Shown piece by piece: positions 1 to 8,026 of a stretch of 64,000 nucleotides of DNA. The position numbers were made by a program, and so were the translations under genes. The stretch is from Gordonia sp. SID5947 (GTDB lineage: Bacteria; Actinomycetota; Actinomycetes; Mycobacteriales; Mycobacteriaceae), in assembly GCF_009862785.1 (NCBI RefSeq), contig NZ_WWHU01000001.1, forward strand, positions 3,596,001 through 3,660,000. The letters run 5' to 3'. The notes under the pieces were generated by a model, which made no database searches, had not been told where the DNA came from, and saw nothing but the letters and a program-made list of their open reading frames with translations. The stretch's first letter is position 1; every line of letters begins with the position of its first letter.

Positions 1-428
1 GCGATGCGACCCGGATGGTGCTGAACGCTGCTCCGCGAGACTGTCTGATAGACAGCGAAGTTCGCGATGCCTGGGTAACCGCCACGGAGATCCGGCGGCG
101 GTTACGTCAGCGGCTGACAGAGTATGACGCACTGATAATGCCATGCGCCCCGGTGGGTGCCATCGGATTCGCCGAGCAGGTACAGGTTGGCGGCACCGTG
201 ATGAGCGGACATCAGCTGATGGCACACCTGCGAGCGGTGTCGTTGAGCGCGTTGCCGGCCTTGGCGATGCCGGTCGGATCCGGGACAGGTGGCCGGCCCG
301 TGTCAGTGCAACTCGTCGGCGGTCCCGGATCGGAGACGGACCTGTGTGCGCTTGCCGAGATACTGGCGGTGGAGCAAGAATCGGCGCTGTCGAACGCGGG
401 CCTCCATGGCGCTGGGAGGGTCTCGTGA
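1..428 (+). CDS. Amidase-signature hydrolase, C-terminal part (5' end outside window)
   Basis: The reading frame is open from the first bases of the window, so only about the last 142 residues are present. They match the C-terminal part of amidase-signature (AS) enzymes: a segment around 'YDALIMPCAP', then 'SLSALPALAMPVG', then 'PVSVQLVGGPGSE', which form the end of the AS fold. The Ser-Ser-Lys catalytic triad would lie upstream and cannot be checked. The family hydrolyses carboxamides to acid plus ammonia. The stop overlaps the GTG start of the next gene (GTGA), so this is the first visible gene of a five-gene operon. In that context it could hydrolyse a half-amide intermediate; that role is inference. 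Confidence 0.85.
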   Translation, partial: DATRMVLNAAPRDCLIDSEVRDAWVTATEIRRRLRQRLTEYDALIMPCAPVGAIGFAEQVQVGGTVMSGHQLMAHLRAVSLSALPALAMPVGSGTGGRPVSVQLVGGPGSETDLCALAEILAVEQESALSNAGLHGAGRVS

Positions 429-1120
429 CGACACCACGGATTGGTTTCGTCGTGCCGTCGTCGAACCCGACCATGGAACGGCTGTTGAACTCGACCGGTC
501 TTCTGTCGGCACTTGGCATCTCAGCGGTGTGCACACGGGTCCGGGTGCGTTCCGTCGGCGATGACACGGCAGTCGCAGATCAGTTCCGACCGGACGCGAT
601 GGCTGATGCCGCAGAACTGCTGGCCGACTGCGAGTGCGACGCCATCATGTGGGCGGGAACCACCGGTTTCTGGTTGAGCGAGAAGGCCGATGACGACATC
701 GCCGCAGCCATCCACGCGCGCACCGGCGTCCCGGCGTCGACGACACATCAGGCGCAACTGACCGCGCTGGCAGACGTCGGAACACATCGGATCGGGCTCT
801 ACACGCCCAACGCTGATGCGCTGCACCGCCGGGTCCTCGATCACCTCACTGCCAAGGGATACACGGTGGAAGTCGACAAGGCCGGCGGCATCGTCCGCAA
901 CATCGACTTCGCAAAGATCCCACAGCCCGAGCTGGACGCGACGATCGCGGCGCTGGCCGGACCGTCAGGCCGACCGGTGGCAGTGATCTCCACGAATGTG
1001 TCCACCACCGCCGATCACGCTGTCGACTCGTCGATCGCGACGGTGTGGTGGGCCGCACGACTGGTCAACGCCACCAACTTGACCTATCGCCAGGCACACG
1101 AGGCGGCGCGCGATGACTGA
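425..1120 (+). CDS. Asp/Glu racemase superfamily protein, maleate isomerase/arylmalonate decarboxylase type, both catalytic Cys missing
   Basis: A 231-residue protein starting at GTG 425, which overlaps the amidase stop. The N-terminal 'VVPSSNPTMERLL' is the substrate-carboxylate loop of maleate isomerases and arylmalonate decarboxylases. Where those enzymes carry the first catalytic Cys there is 'WAGTTG' (Gly78-Thr79), and at the second position there is 'ISTN' (Ser189). So neither Cys of the two-Cys racemase mechanism is present. The C-terminal 'STVWWAARL'-type helix (here 'IATVWWAARL') is conserved. It could be a non-catalytic paralogue or act by another mechanism. Its 3' end overlaps the next gene by 8 bp. 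Family assignment is firm; reaction unknown. Confidence 0.8.
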   Translation: MTTPRIGFVVPSSNPTMERLLNSTGLLSALGISAVCTRVRVRSVGDDTAVADQFRPDAMADAAELLADCECDAIMWAGTTGFWLSEKADDDIAAAIHARTGVPASTTHQAQLTALADVGTHRIGLYTPNADALHRRVLDHLTAKGYTVEVDKAGGIVRNIDFAKIPQPELDATIAALAGPSGRPVAVISTNVSTTADHAVDSSIATVWWAARLVNATNLTYRQAHEAARDD

Positions 1121-2060
1121 CCTCTATCCCCGAGACCTGCGCGGGTACGCCGCCGATCGTCCGGCATGGCGCTGGCCGGAGGGCAAGCGGATCGCAGTCA
1201 GCGTGGTGATCAATTGGGAAGAAGGCGCAGAACACAACATCCTGCACGGTGACGACGTTTCGGAGAACACGGGATGCGATGTTGGCGATGGTCGGCCGAG
1301 GGAGCGTTCGCGGGATCTGCGGACCGAGTCCATGTACAACTTCGGTACGCGGGTCGGCGTTTGGCGGCTCCTCGACATTCTCGACGCGCATAACGTGCCC
1401 GCCACGGTATTCGCCTGCGGGATGGCCGTCGAGCGGTATCCGGAACTCGCCGCCGCGATGACGCGGCGGGGCCACGAACTGTGTGGCCACGGCTACCGGT
1501 GGATCGACTACCACGACGTCGACGAGGCGACCGAACGCGCTCACATCGCCCGGACTGTCAGCGCGATGACTGCAGCCACCGGACATCGGCCACTCGGCTG
1601 GTACACGGGTCGCACCAGCCCGAACACTCGCCGGCTGGTGATCGAGGAGGGCGGATTCGTCTATGACAGCGACGCCTATGACGACGAATTACCGTACGGT
1701 GAAAATTCTTTCGGGACTTCACACGTGGTGGTGCCGTACGCCTTCGACACCAACGACATGCGCTTCGCCACGTCACCCGGCCTGGCGACGGGTCGGCAGT
1801 TCGGTGACGAGCTCATCGACTCCCTCGATGAACTGCTCGCCGACCCCGTCGAGTCTCCTCGAATGATGAGCATCGGACTCCACCTGCGCCTCGCCGGCCG
1901 GCCGGCAAGGGCGCACGCGGTGCGCCGATTCCTCGAATATGCGACCTCGCATCCGGAGGTGTGGTTCGCACGCCGAATCGATATTGCCCGTTGGTGGATG
2001 GCGCACGAGTCGGAGCATGCCGTCTCCACCGATCACATGAACCAAGGAGCTGACCGATGA
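1113..2060 (+). CDS. PuuE-like polysaccharide deacetylase-fold hydrolase (allantoinase-type)
   Basis: A 315-residue NodB-fold (CE4) protein. The start 'YPRDLRGYAADRP..RWPEGKRIAV', then 'INWEEGAEHNILHGD' (about 34-47), 'YNFGTRVGVWRLL' (75-87) and 'GHELCGHGYRWIDYH' (120-134), are hallmarks of the PuuE group of metal-independent allantoinases rather than of peptidoglycan deacetylases. The family opens the hydantoin ring of allantoin. The neighbours (amidase, racemase-like, imidase-like) suggest ring opening of a cyclic ureide or imide. ATG 1113 lies inside the end of the preceding gene, and the stop overlaps the next start, indicating translational coupling. The true substrate cannot be read from sequence. 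Confidence 0.82.
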   Translation: MTDLYPRDLRGYAADRPAWRWPEGKRIAVSVVINWEEGAEHNILHGDDVSENTGCDVGDGRPRERSRDLRTESMYNFGTRVGVWRLLDILDAHNVPATVFACGMAVERYPELAAAMTRRGHELCGHGYRWIDYHDVDEATERAHIARTVSAMTAATGHRPLGWYTGRTSPNTRRLVIEEGGFVYDSDAYDDELPYGENSFGTSHVVVPYAFDTNDMRFATSPGLATGRQFGDELIDSLDELLADPVESPRMMSIGLHLRLAGRPARAHAVRRFLEYATSHPEVWFARRIDIARWWMAHESEHAVSTDHMNQGADR

Positions 2061-2755
2061 TCCGTATCGGAATGATCGTCCCCTCATCGAACACCGCAGT
2101 CGAGGATGCGACGACGCGCCTGCTCGACGACCACGACAACGTGACGTTCGTATCGACGCGCATCCGTGTCCAGAGCATCAGTGTCGACGGCAACGGCGCG
2201 GCGTTTGATGTCGCGTCGATGGTTGAGTCCGCCCGCCTGCTGGCCGACGCCAAGGTCGACGTGATCGTGTGGAACGGCACGGCCGGCTCGTGGCTCGGCA
2301 CGGATCACGATCAAGCAATTTGCGCGGCGATAACCGACGCCACCGGCATCCCGGCAACCACATCGACGCTGGCGATACTGGCGGCATGCCGAGACTCCGG
2401 GATCACCACGCTCGCTGCCGCGACGCCTTACACCATCGACGTCGTCGACCGCATCATTGCCGAGTATGCACAACACGGAATCGCTGTTGTATCTCATGCG
2501 GAATGGGAGCTCAGCGACAACTTCGCGTTCGCTGCCGCGTCATCAGACGAGATTGCGAGCCTACTGATCGACGCCGCCGAAGAAGGTGACGCTCAGGCCG
2601 TCGCGCTGATCTGCACCAATGTCGACGGTTCCGTAGTCGCGCATGACGTCGAACAGAAGCTCGGGCGACCGGTCATCGACAGCATTGCCGCGACACTGTG
2701 GTGGTCATTGCGCATCGCCGGCTACACCACGGAAGGGGCCGCGGCAGATGCCTGA
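2057..2755 (+). CDS. Arylmalonate decarboxylase/maleate isomerase-like protein with one catalytic Cys
   Basis: A 232-residue member of the same Asp/Glu racemase family as the protein at 425-1120 and clearly its paralogue. The '[17 protein letters not shown]' loop is at 7-23. At the first catalytic position it has 'WNGTAGSW' (Gly74-Thr75). At the second it keeps Cys186 in 'LICTNVDGS'. As I recall, arylmalonate decarboxylase has Gly74 and a single Cys at 188, whereas maleate isomerase and racemases have two Cys. This protein therefore resembles the decarboxylase configuration. ATG 2057 overlaps the previous stop (ATGA), and its own stop overlaps the next start. Substrate unknown. Confidence 0.8.
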   Translation: MIRIGMIVPSSNTAVEDATTRLLDDHDNVTFVSTRIRVQSISVDGNGAAFDVASMVESARLLADAKVDVIVWNGTAGSWLGTDHDQAICAAITDATGIPATTSTLAILAACRDSGITTLAAATPYTIDVVDRIIAEYAQHGIAVVSHAEWELSDNFAFAAASSDEIASLLIDAAEEGDAQAVALICTNVDGSVVAHDVEQKLGRPVIDSIAATLWWSLRIAGYTTEGAAADA

Positions 2756-3683
2756 CAAGAAGATCCAGGTGACTGTCGGGGTCGACGTCGACTCCTGTGC
2801 CGGTTGGCTTGGCTCGTACGGTGGCCAGGACTCACCAAACGATATGCAGCGCGGCGTCTTTGCCGGTGAGGTCGGGGTGCCTCGGATGCTCCGGTTGCTG
2901 GAGCGACGAGACATCGTGTCCACCTGGTTCTGGCCAGGCCATTCCATCGAGACGTTTCCGAAACAGGCGCAGATGTGTGTTGACGCCGGACATGAGATCG
3001 GCGCGCACGGATACAGCCACGAGAATCCACGTTCGCTGACAGTCGAGCAAGAACGCGACGTGATGGCAAAGTGCGTCACGCTGATCGAGCAACTCAGCGG
3101 CGAGCGACCTCAAGGATATGTCGCGCCGTGGTGGGAGATGAGCGAGCATACGGCCTCGATCCTGGCCGAGTACGGCTTCGCCTACGACCATTCGCAGAAC
3201 TACAACGACTTCGTTCCGTTCTATGCGCGAGTGGGCGACGAATGGACCCCGATCGACACGAGCAAGCCTGCAGCGCAGTGGATGACCCCGCTCAAGCACG
3301 GGCGCGAGATTGACCTGGTCGAGTTCTGTGGTAACTGGTATGTCGACGACCTTCCGCCGATGATGTTCATCAAGGGACACCCCAACTCTCACGGTTTCGT
3401 CAACCCGCGTGATATCGAACAGCTCTGGAACGATCAGTTCGATTGGGTGTACCGGGAGCTCGACTACGCGGTGATTCCGATGACGTTGCATCCGGACGTT
3501 TCCGGCCGCCCCCAGGTGTTGCTGATGCTCGAACGGTTACTGGACCGATGGGCATCCTTCGACGGTGTGGAGTTCGTGACCATGGGCGACGCGGCCATTG
3601 AGTTTCGACGGCACTTTCCGTTCGAGGGTGAGAGGCGGCCGGAGTTCGTTGGGCGACGCGTTGCGGCGGCGAGCGGCCGCTAG
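2748..3683 (+). CDS. CE4/NodB-fold hydrolase, HpPgdA/cyclic imide hydrolase-like
   Basis: 311 residues from ATG 2748, which overlaps the preceding stop by 8 bp. NodB-fold signatures are 'VGVDVDS' (metal-binding Asp at 13/15), '[12 protein letters not shown]' (81-92, with the His87-x3-His91 metal pair) and '[11 protein letters not shown]'. The pattern matches the PgdA-like subgroup that contains cyclic imidases and peptidoglycan deacetylases. With no signal peptide and a catabolic operon around it, an intracellular imidase-type role is more likely than cell-wall editing. It is the last gene of the operon; a 328-bp gap follows. Substrate inferred only from context. Confidence 0.78.
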   Translation: MPDKKIQVTVGVDVDSCAGWLGSYGGQDSPNDMQRGVFAGEVGVPRMLRLLERRDIVSTWFWPGHSIETFPKQAQMCVDAGHEIGAHGYSHENPRSLTVEQERDVMAKCVTLIEQLSGERPQGYVAPWWEMSEHTASILAEYGFAYDHSQNYNDFVPFYARVGDEWTPIDTSKPAAQWMTPLKHGREIDLVEFCGNWYVDDLPPMMFIKGHPNSHGFVNPRDIEQLWNDQFDWVYRELDYAVIPMTLHPDVSGRPQVLLMLERLLDRWASFDGVEFVTMGDAAIEFRRHFPFEGERRPEFVGRRVAAASGR

Positions 3684-4011
3684 GGTTCCGGCCACGGCCT
3701 GGTGTCACTAGTCGCCAGCGGAGTAGCGCGCGCACCAATGCGCAGTCGATGCAGCATTCAGATCCGGAGTTCACTGGCTCGTTCGGTGCACCGAATCGAC
3801 AGACGTAGATGCCTGTGCGCGCTGATGAGGCGAGGCGGACGTGGGGCGCCGAGAACAACATCTACCGGCTCGGCCATCGCGATGTGCAGCATGTCGACGG
3901 CACCGGTGCGGGCTGGGATGTGCCGGCGATAGTTCGCGCACGGTAGGGGCCCGACGATCGACCACCGAAGGCATAATGGGCGCGCGGGCGGGTCGTTGTC
4001 GAAAGAGGTGA
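3684..4011. other. Gap between catabolic operon and LacI gene
   Basis: I see no convincing gene in these 328 bases. An open frame of 45 codons (3809-3946, +) starts directly after an in-frame stop and has no ribosome binding site; I do not regard it as coding. The stretch should hold the operon's transcription end and the lacI-type promoter. GAAAGAGG at 4001-4008 serves as ribosome binding site for the next gene. Confidence 0.5.
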
Positions 4012-5055
4012 GTGGTGGGACGGAGCAGGGAATCTCGCCGCGCCCGACCAGATCTGGGCGTCGCCGCGGTCGCCCGATTGGCGGGGGTCTCCACTGCCAC
4101 CGTTTCCAACACCCTCAACCGGCCGGAGATCGTTGCGCCCGCGACCCGCGCCCGGGTGATGGCCGCGATCGAGGAGCTCGAGTTCGTACCCAATCGTGCC
4201 GCCGGCGCGTTGCGCACCGGTTCGAATCGCCTGATCGGACTGGTCGTGCCCGACATAGTGAATCCGTTCTATGCGGAGATCACCGATGCGGTATGCGCGG
4301 CGGCCTCGCGTGCCGGGTACGCCGTGTCCCTCTGCGTCAGCGCCGACGATCCGGAACGAGAGCGAGACCATTTCGCGGCCCTGGCCGAGCTTCGGGCCGC
4401 CGGGGCGATAGTGGTGACCTTGAGCGCTGACCACCAAAGGCTCGAACGTCTGCGGCTGGTGGGCAGCCACCTGGTACTCGTCGACCGGCGTGCGTCGATC
4501 TCGGAGGGGTGCTCGGTCGCCATCGACGACGTGCTGGGCGGTCGTCTCGCGACCGAGTATCTGCTGCGACTCGGAGGCCGGCTCGCGGTGGTGAACGGGG
4601 ACCTCGGCATCCCTCAGTGCGCCGAGCGCGACGAGGGTGTCCGACAGGCGCTGGCCGCCCAGAAGGTCGCGGCGGGATCGGTCATCATGCGGCACGTCGC
4701 CGAGATGACCATCGACAACGGGCAACAGGCCATCGCGGATGTTCTCGGCGCGGATCGGCCGCGCGCCGTCTTCTGCACCAACGATCAGCTGGCCGTAGGT
4801 GTGGTGCGCGGATTGCGCGCTGCCGGGCTCTCGGTGCCCGACGATGTGGCGGTGATCGGCTACGGCGACCTCCCGCTTGCGCGAGAGTCGCTCGTCCCCC
4901 TCACCTCCGTGAAACAGCCGAAGTACGAACTGGGAGAGCTGGCGGTATCGCTGCTGCTCGCCGAGCTCGCCGCCGAAACCGACGGCACCGAACACGCGCA
5001 TGTGGCCCGACGCCTCTCGCCCGAGCTGGTCGTCAGGGAGTCGACGCCGAACTGA
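4012..5055 (+). CDS. LacI-family transcriptional regulator
   Basis: 347 residues from GTG 4012 (a second GTG at 4015 is equally possible), with GAAAGAGG just upstream. The LacI helix-turn-helix is at about 14-40 ('LGVAAVARLAGVSTATVSNTLN'-type, ending NRPEIV), followed by the hinge helix 'PNRAAGALRTG' (60-70). The periplasmic-binding-protein-like sensor domain starts at 'NRLIGLVVPDIVNPFY' and ends with 'VAVIGYGDLPLARES'. The protein probably represses the gene at 5156 through the perfect palindrome at 5100-5115, which has the AT-rich arms and central CG typical of LacI operators. Inducer unknown; the isomerase-like target suggests a sugar or sugar acid. Confidence 0.93.
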   Translation: MVGRSRESRRARPDLGVAAVARLAGVSTATVSNTLNRPEIVAPATRARVMAAIEELEFVPNRAAGALRTGSNRLIGLVVPDIVNPFYAEITDAVCAAASRAGYAVSLCVSADDPERERDHFAALAELRAAGAIVVTLSADHQRLERLRLVGSHLVLVDRRASISEGCSVAIDDVLGGRLATEYLLRLGGRLAVVNGDLGIPQCAERDEGVRQALAAQKVAAGSVIMRHVAEMTIDNGQQAIADVLGADRPRAVFCTNDQLAVGVVRGLRAAGLSVPDDVAVIGYGDLPLARESLVPLTSVKQPKYELGELAVSLLLAELAAETDGTEHAHVARRLSPELVVRESTPN

Positions 5056-5099
5056 CGCGGGCGTCTCTCGGTAGAGGTTGTGACCCGGCACACCAGGTG

Positions 5100-5115
5100 A
5101 TTTAATCGATTAAAT
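5100..5115. promoter_or_regulatory. Perfect 16-bp palindrome, LacI-type operator
   Basis: ATTTAATCGATTAAAT is a perfect palindrome with the central CG expected for LacI-family operators. It is strikingly AT-rich against this GC-rich background. It lies 45 bp after the LacI-type gene stop and 40 bp before ATG 5156, where a repressor would block transcription of the isomerase-like gene. Confidence 0.8.
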
Positions 5116-5155
5116 TCCGCCGGTTATGCCGATCGATCGAAGGAGAGTGCCGCGA

Positions 5156-6639
5156 ATGTCGGAGGTCATGGAGAGTTTTCGAAACGCATTGCCCCCGGCA
5201 CAGGCCCGGCGGAAGGCGCGCGTGGGCCTGGTCGCGGGCGGGCTTGGCACCTACTGGCCGCAGTTCCCCGATCTGCTGCCCCAGTTGGAACAGTCTGCGC
5301 AGTTCGTCGCCGAACGCTTCCGGGAGTTCGACGCCGACGTCGTCGATGTCGGCTTCATCTCCGACGCCCGGGACGGCGACAAGGCAGCCGAGGTTCTCCG
5401 ACGTGCTGACTGCGACATCATCGTCCTCTTCCTGACCACCTACCTGACCGCGTCCATGGTGATGCCGATAGCGAAACGGTCGAACGCGCCGATCCTGGTG
5501 ATCGACCTGCAGCCAACCGAGAAGATGGACCACGCCACATTCGACACCGGTGCGTGGCTCGCATACTGCGGCCAGTGCTCGGTGCCGGAGCTCGGCAATG
5601 TGTTCCGGCGGGCCGGTGTGCCGTTCCGCTCTGTGTCCGGCTGGTTGAATCAGCCGAGCGCCTGGCGGCGTATCGAGCAATGGATCAACGCCGCTCAGGT
5701 GCGTGCCGCTCTGCGGTACGCGCGGCACGGTCTGATGGGACACGTCTACCCCGGCATGCTCGACGTGTCGACCGACATGACCCTCCTACCGGCCACGTTC
5801 GGGTCGCATGTCGAGGTGCTCGAGTTCGACGATCTGCGGGTGCGCGTCGCAGCGGTCACCGACGCCGAGGTCGCCGAACGCATGGCGCAGGCACGCGAGA
5901 TCTTCGCGGTCGACTCGACCGTCGACGAGGACGACTTCTTCTGGGGCGCCAAGGTATCCGTCGGACTCGATCGGCTGGTCGACGATTTCGGGCTCGACAG
6001 TCTCGCCTACTACCACCGAGGTCTCGACGGCGAACAGCATGAGCGACTCGGCGCCGGGATGATCCTGGGCGCCTCACTGTTGACCGCACGCGGTATCCCC
6101 ACCACCGGCGAGTTCGAGCTGCGAACGTCGGTGGCGCAGTTGGTCACCCAGGTGGTGGGCGCGGGCGGCTCGTTCTGCGAGATCCAGGCGCTGAACTTCG
6201 AGGACGACGTCGTCGAGATGGGACACGACGGGCCCGCGCACCTCGGCGTGGCCTCGCGTGAGCCCACGTTGCGCGGACTCGGGTCTATCACGGCAAGCGG
6301 GGGTGGGGCGTCAGCGTCGAATTCGACGTCCAACACGGACCGATCACAGTGCTCGGTCTCGGGCAGGACGCCGACGGCTCGCTGTCGCTGATCGCCTCTG
6401 AAGGAAACGTGGTGCCGGGACCGCTACTGGCCATCGGAAACACGACGAGCCGGGTCGACTTCGGTCGCGACCCGGGTGAATGGGTCGACGAGTGGTCGGG
6501 AACCGGTGTCGCACACCACTGGTCGTTGTCGACCGGCCATCGATCCGGTGACTACCGGGCCGCGGCGCAGTTGCTGGGCATCGACTTCCGCGAGGTTCGC
6601 GGCATCACCGATCATGCCAGTTCTCTCATCGTCAGATGA
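5156..6639 (+). pseudogene. L-arabinose/L-fucose isomerase-like protein, split by one frameshift
   Basis: The N-terminal frame (ATG 5156, AGGAG at 5141-5145) runs to a stop at 6391 and encodes an isomerase-like domain ('RVGLVAGGLGTYWPQFP', 'TTYLTASMVMPIAKRSNAPILVIDLQP', 'GGSFCEIQALNFEDD'). The family continuation ('VYHGKRGWGVSVEFD', 'ASEGNVVPGPLLAIGNTTSR', 'GVAHHWSLSTGH') is in the -1 frame to the stop at 6639. Restoring one G in the run at 6281-6283 joins them as 'RGLGVYHGK' and gives exactly 495 codons. The family interconverts aldose and ketose sugars, with metal bound by Glu/His. It is probably controlled by the adjacent LacI. It may be intact in the organism (sequencing error) or a recent pseudogene. 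An upstream ATG at 5126 lacks a good ribosome binding site. Confidence 0.85.
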
Positions 6640-6669
6640 TCTGACGGGCGGGGCGCGGTGAGCCCCGCC
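6630..6669. terminator. Double hairpin between convergent genes
   Basis: CGTCAGATGATCTGACG (6630-6646) is a palindrome overlapping the isomerase stop. It is directly followed by GGCGGGGC (6647-6654), a 7-nt loop and GCCCCGCC (6662-6669). Such back-to-back stems between convergent genes fit a bidirectional terminator, although there is no T tract. Confidence 0.6.
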
Positions 6670-6680
6670 CGCCCCATCCC

Positions 6681-7151
6681 TCACCACTGATCGAAGCCGA
6701 CGTTCACCATCGGGTAACGGCTGCTGATGTTGTGGTTCATCCAGTAGTTCTGGGCATGCGGTCCCCAGATGCCGCTCATCGCAGTGTTGGTGTTGCCCTT
6801 CATGTTCTCGATCTCGTAGTTGGCGGTCGGGCCGAAGACGCCGATCTTGTACTGGGCGTTGGCCGTCAGATAATTGCCGAACGGCGACACGGCGGTGACC
6901 GTCTCGGTGGCACCCGGGTACAGCACTCGCTGCGGGGCGTTTACCCACTGACCGTTCTGCCCCGCGGTGGCTCCGATCAGGTACTCGGGCTTGTCGGTGT
7001 GGTTGGTGATGGTCATCGCGATGGTCGGCTCGCCGGGACGGGTCACGGGCAGCGTGCCCGCGTTGGCGGTGCCGGCGACGGCGAATCCGATCCCTGCGGT
7101 GGCTGCGACAGCGGCGATTCCGGCGGCGATGCGGCGGGTCTTGGTGTTCAT
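6681..7151 (-). CDS. Small secreted protein of unknown function
   Basis: 156 residues with a clear Sec signal peptide: basic start 'MNTKTRR', hydrophobic stretch of about 20 Ala/Gly/Val residues, and probable cleavage after 'AGTANA' (about residue 31). The mature part of about 125 residues begins 'GTLPVTRPGEP' and is rich in Asn, Tyr and Thr. It has a single-domain beta-rich look ('IAMTITNHTDKPEYLIG', 'YKIGVFGPTANYEI'). No Cys is visible in the mature part. I do not recognise the family. It stands alone, convergent with the isomerase gene and downstream of the TetR gene at 7327. Confidence 0.75.
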   Translation of the reverse strand: MNTKTRRIAAGIAAVAATAGIGFAVAGTANAGTLPVTRPGEPTIAMTITNHTDKPEYLIGATAGQNGQWVNAPQRVLYPGATETVTAVSPFGNYLTANAQYKIGVFGPTANYEIENMKGNTNTAMSGIWGPHAQNYWMNHNISSRYPMVNVGFDQW

Positions 7152-7326
7152 GATCGTGTCTCCTTGGGTGAGGGCCGGGTGGTTGTTCCGGCGACACCAA
7201 TGACTTTGCCCTGCTTAGGGCGCCGTCGGACTCCGCCGACCGGCTGATCGGGCGGTGGAACGTGAGGTCCACCGATTGGGGGACAGGGTGACGGATCGAG
7301 TGCCGTGGCGGTCGACGATCGCGATC

Positions 7327-7890
7327 TCAGCGGTGGTTGATACCGGCGATCATCGATCCGATGAGCCTGTCTTCCTCGGTTGGTTCGGCCGGCCAGAGAA
7401 GCAGTGTCAGAAACGATCTGATCGCGAACTCGGTCGAGGTTGTCTCGGACGGGTCTATCCCGATGAGTTCGGCCGCAAGGGCGGCAACGGTATTCGAGGC
7501 GACGGCAGTGGGTGCCAACGTGATCAAGTGGCTCGAGCGAAGGAACTGCCGGAACACCCGATCCTCTCGGAGTTCCCGTAGCGCCACCGAGATCGCGACC
7601 CTTGCCCGGTCTGAACCGCCCAGGCCGGTGGTGGCAGTGCGGACGGCGGTGATGATGGGAGCCGATGTGGCGGCCAGAACACCCTCGATGATGGCTGCGC
7701 GACCGCCGGCATGTCGGTACACAGTCGCTCGCGAGCAATGTGCGTGGCGAGCGAGACCGTTGATGTCGAACTTCGTCACGCCGCGTCTCGCGATCAGATC
7801 CGTGGCGCAGGCGATCAGACGTGCGCGGGCGACGTCGGGACGGTTCCCGTCGATCAGCCAGTCAGAACTCACAATCTCAGTGTGAGACAT
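7327..7890 (-). CDS. TetR-family transcriptional regulator
   Basis: 187 residues. The N-terminal helix-turn-helix, about residues 24-66, contains 'LIACATDLIARRGVTKFDI' and 'ARHAHCSRATVYRHAGGRAAIIEGVL', the classical TetR DNA-binding signature. The C-terminal ligand domain ends 'RSFLTLLLWPAEPTEEDRLI'. It is transcribed divergently from the cytochrome P450 at 8027 across 136 bp, so control of that P450 is likely, as often seen for TetR/P450 pairs. I found no convincing long palindrome in the intergenic region. Confidence 0.9.
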   Translation of the reverse strand: MSHTEIVSSDWLIDGNRPDVARARLIACATDLIARRGVTKFDINGLARHAHCSRATVYRHAGGRAAIIEGVLAATSAPIITAVRTATTGLGGSDRARVAISVALRELREDRVFRQFLRSSHLITLAPTAVASNTVAALAAELIGIDPSETTSTEFAIRSFLTLLLWPAEPTEEDRLIGSMIAGINHR

Positions 7891-8026
7891 CTGCAGTATC
7901 TATGGCGGCAAATCGGTGCAGGTCACAACGATGCGATGAGACGGGCACCTCGGCCGACGAATCCGGGGTGTATCGACTTCTGTTCGACGGTTGTCAGCAG
8001 ACGCCTCCGGCCCACAACGTTGACGT

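Noticed and set aside
3809..3946. 45-codon open frame in the gap before the LacI gene
   Set aside because: No ribosome binding site, immediate upstream stop, no recognisable motif; chance frames of this size are common in GC-rich DNA.
6281..6391. Programmed -1 frameshift in the isomerase-like gene
   Set aside because: No X-XXY-YYZ slippery heptamer or convincing downstream pseudoknot; three other genes show the same one-base loss, so an error or mutation is simpler.
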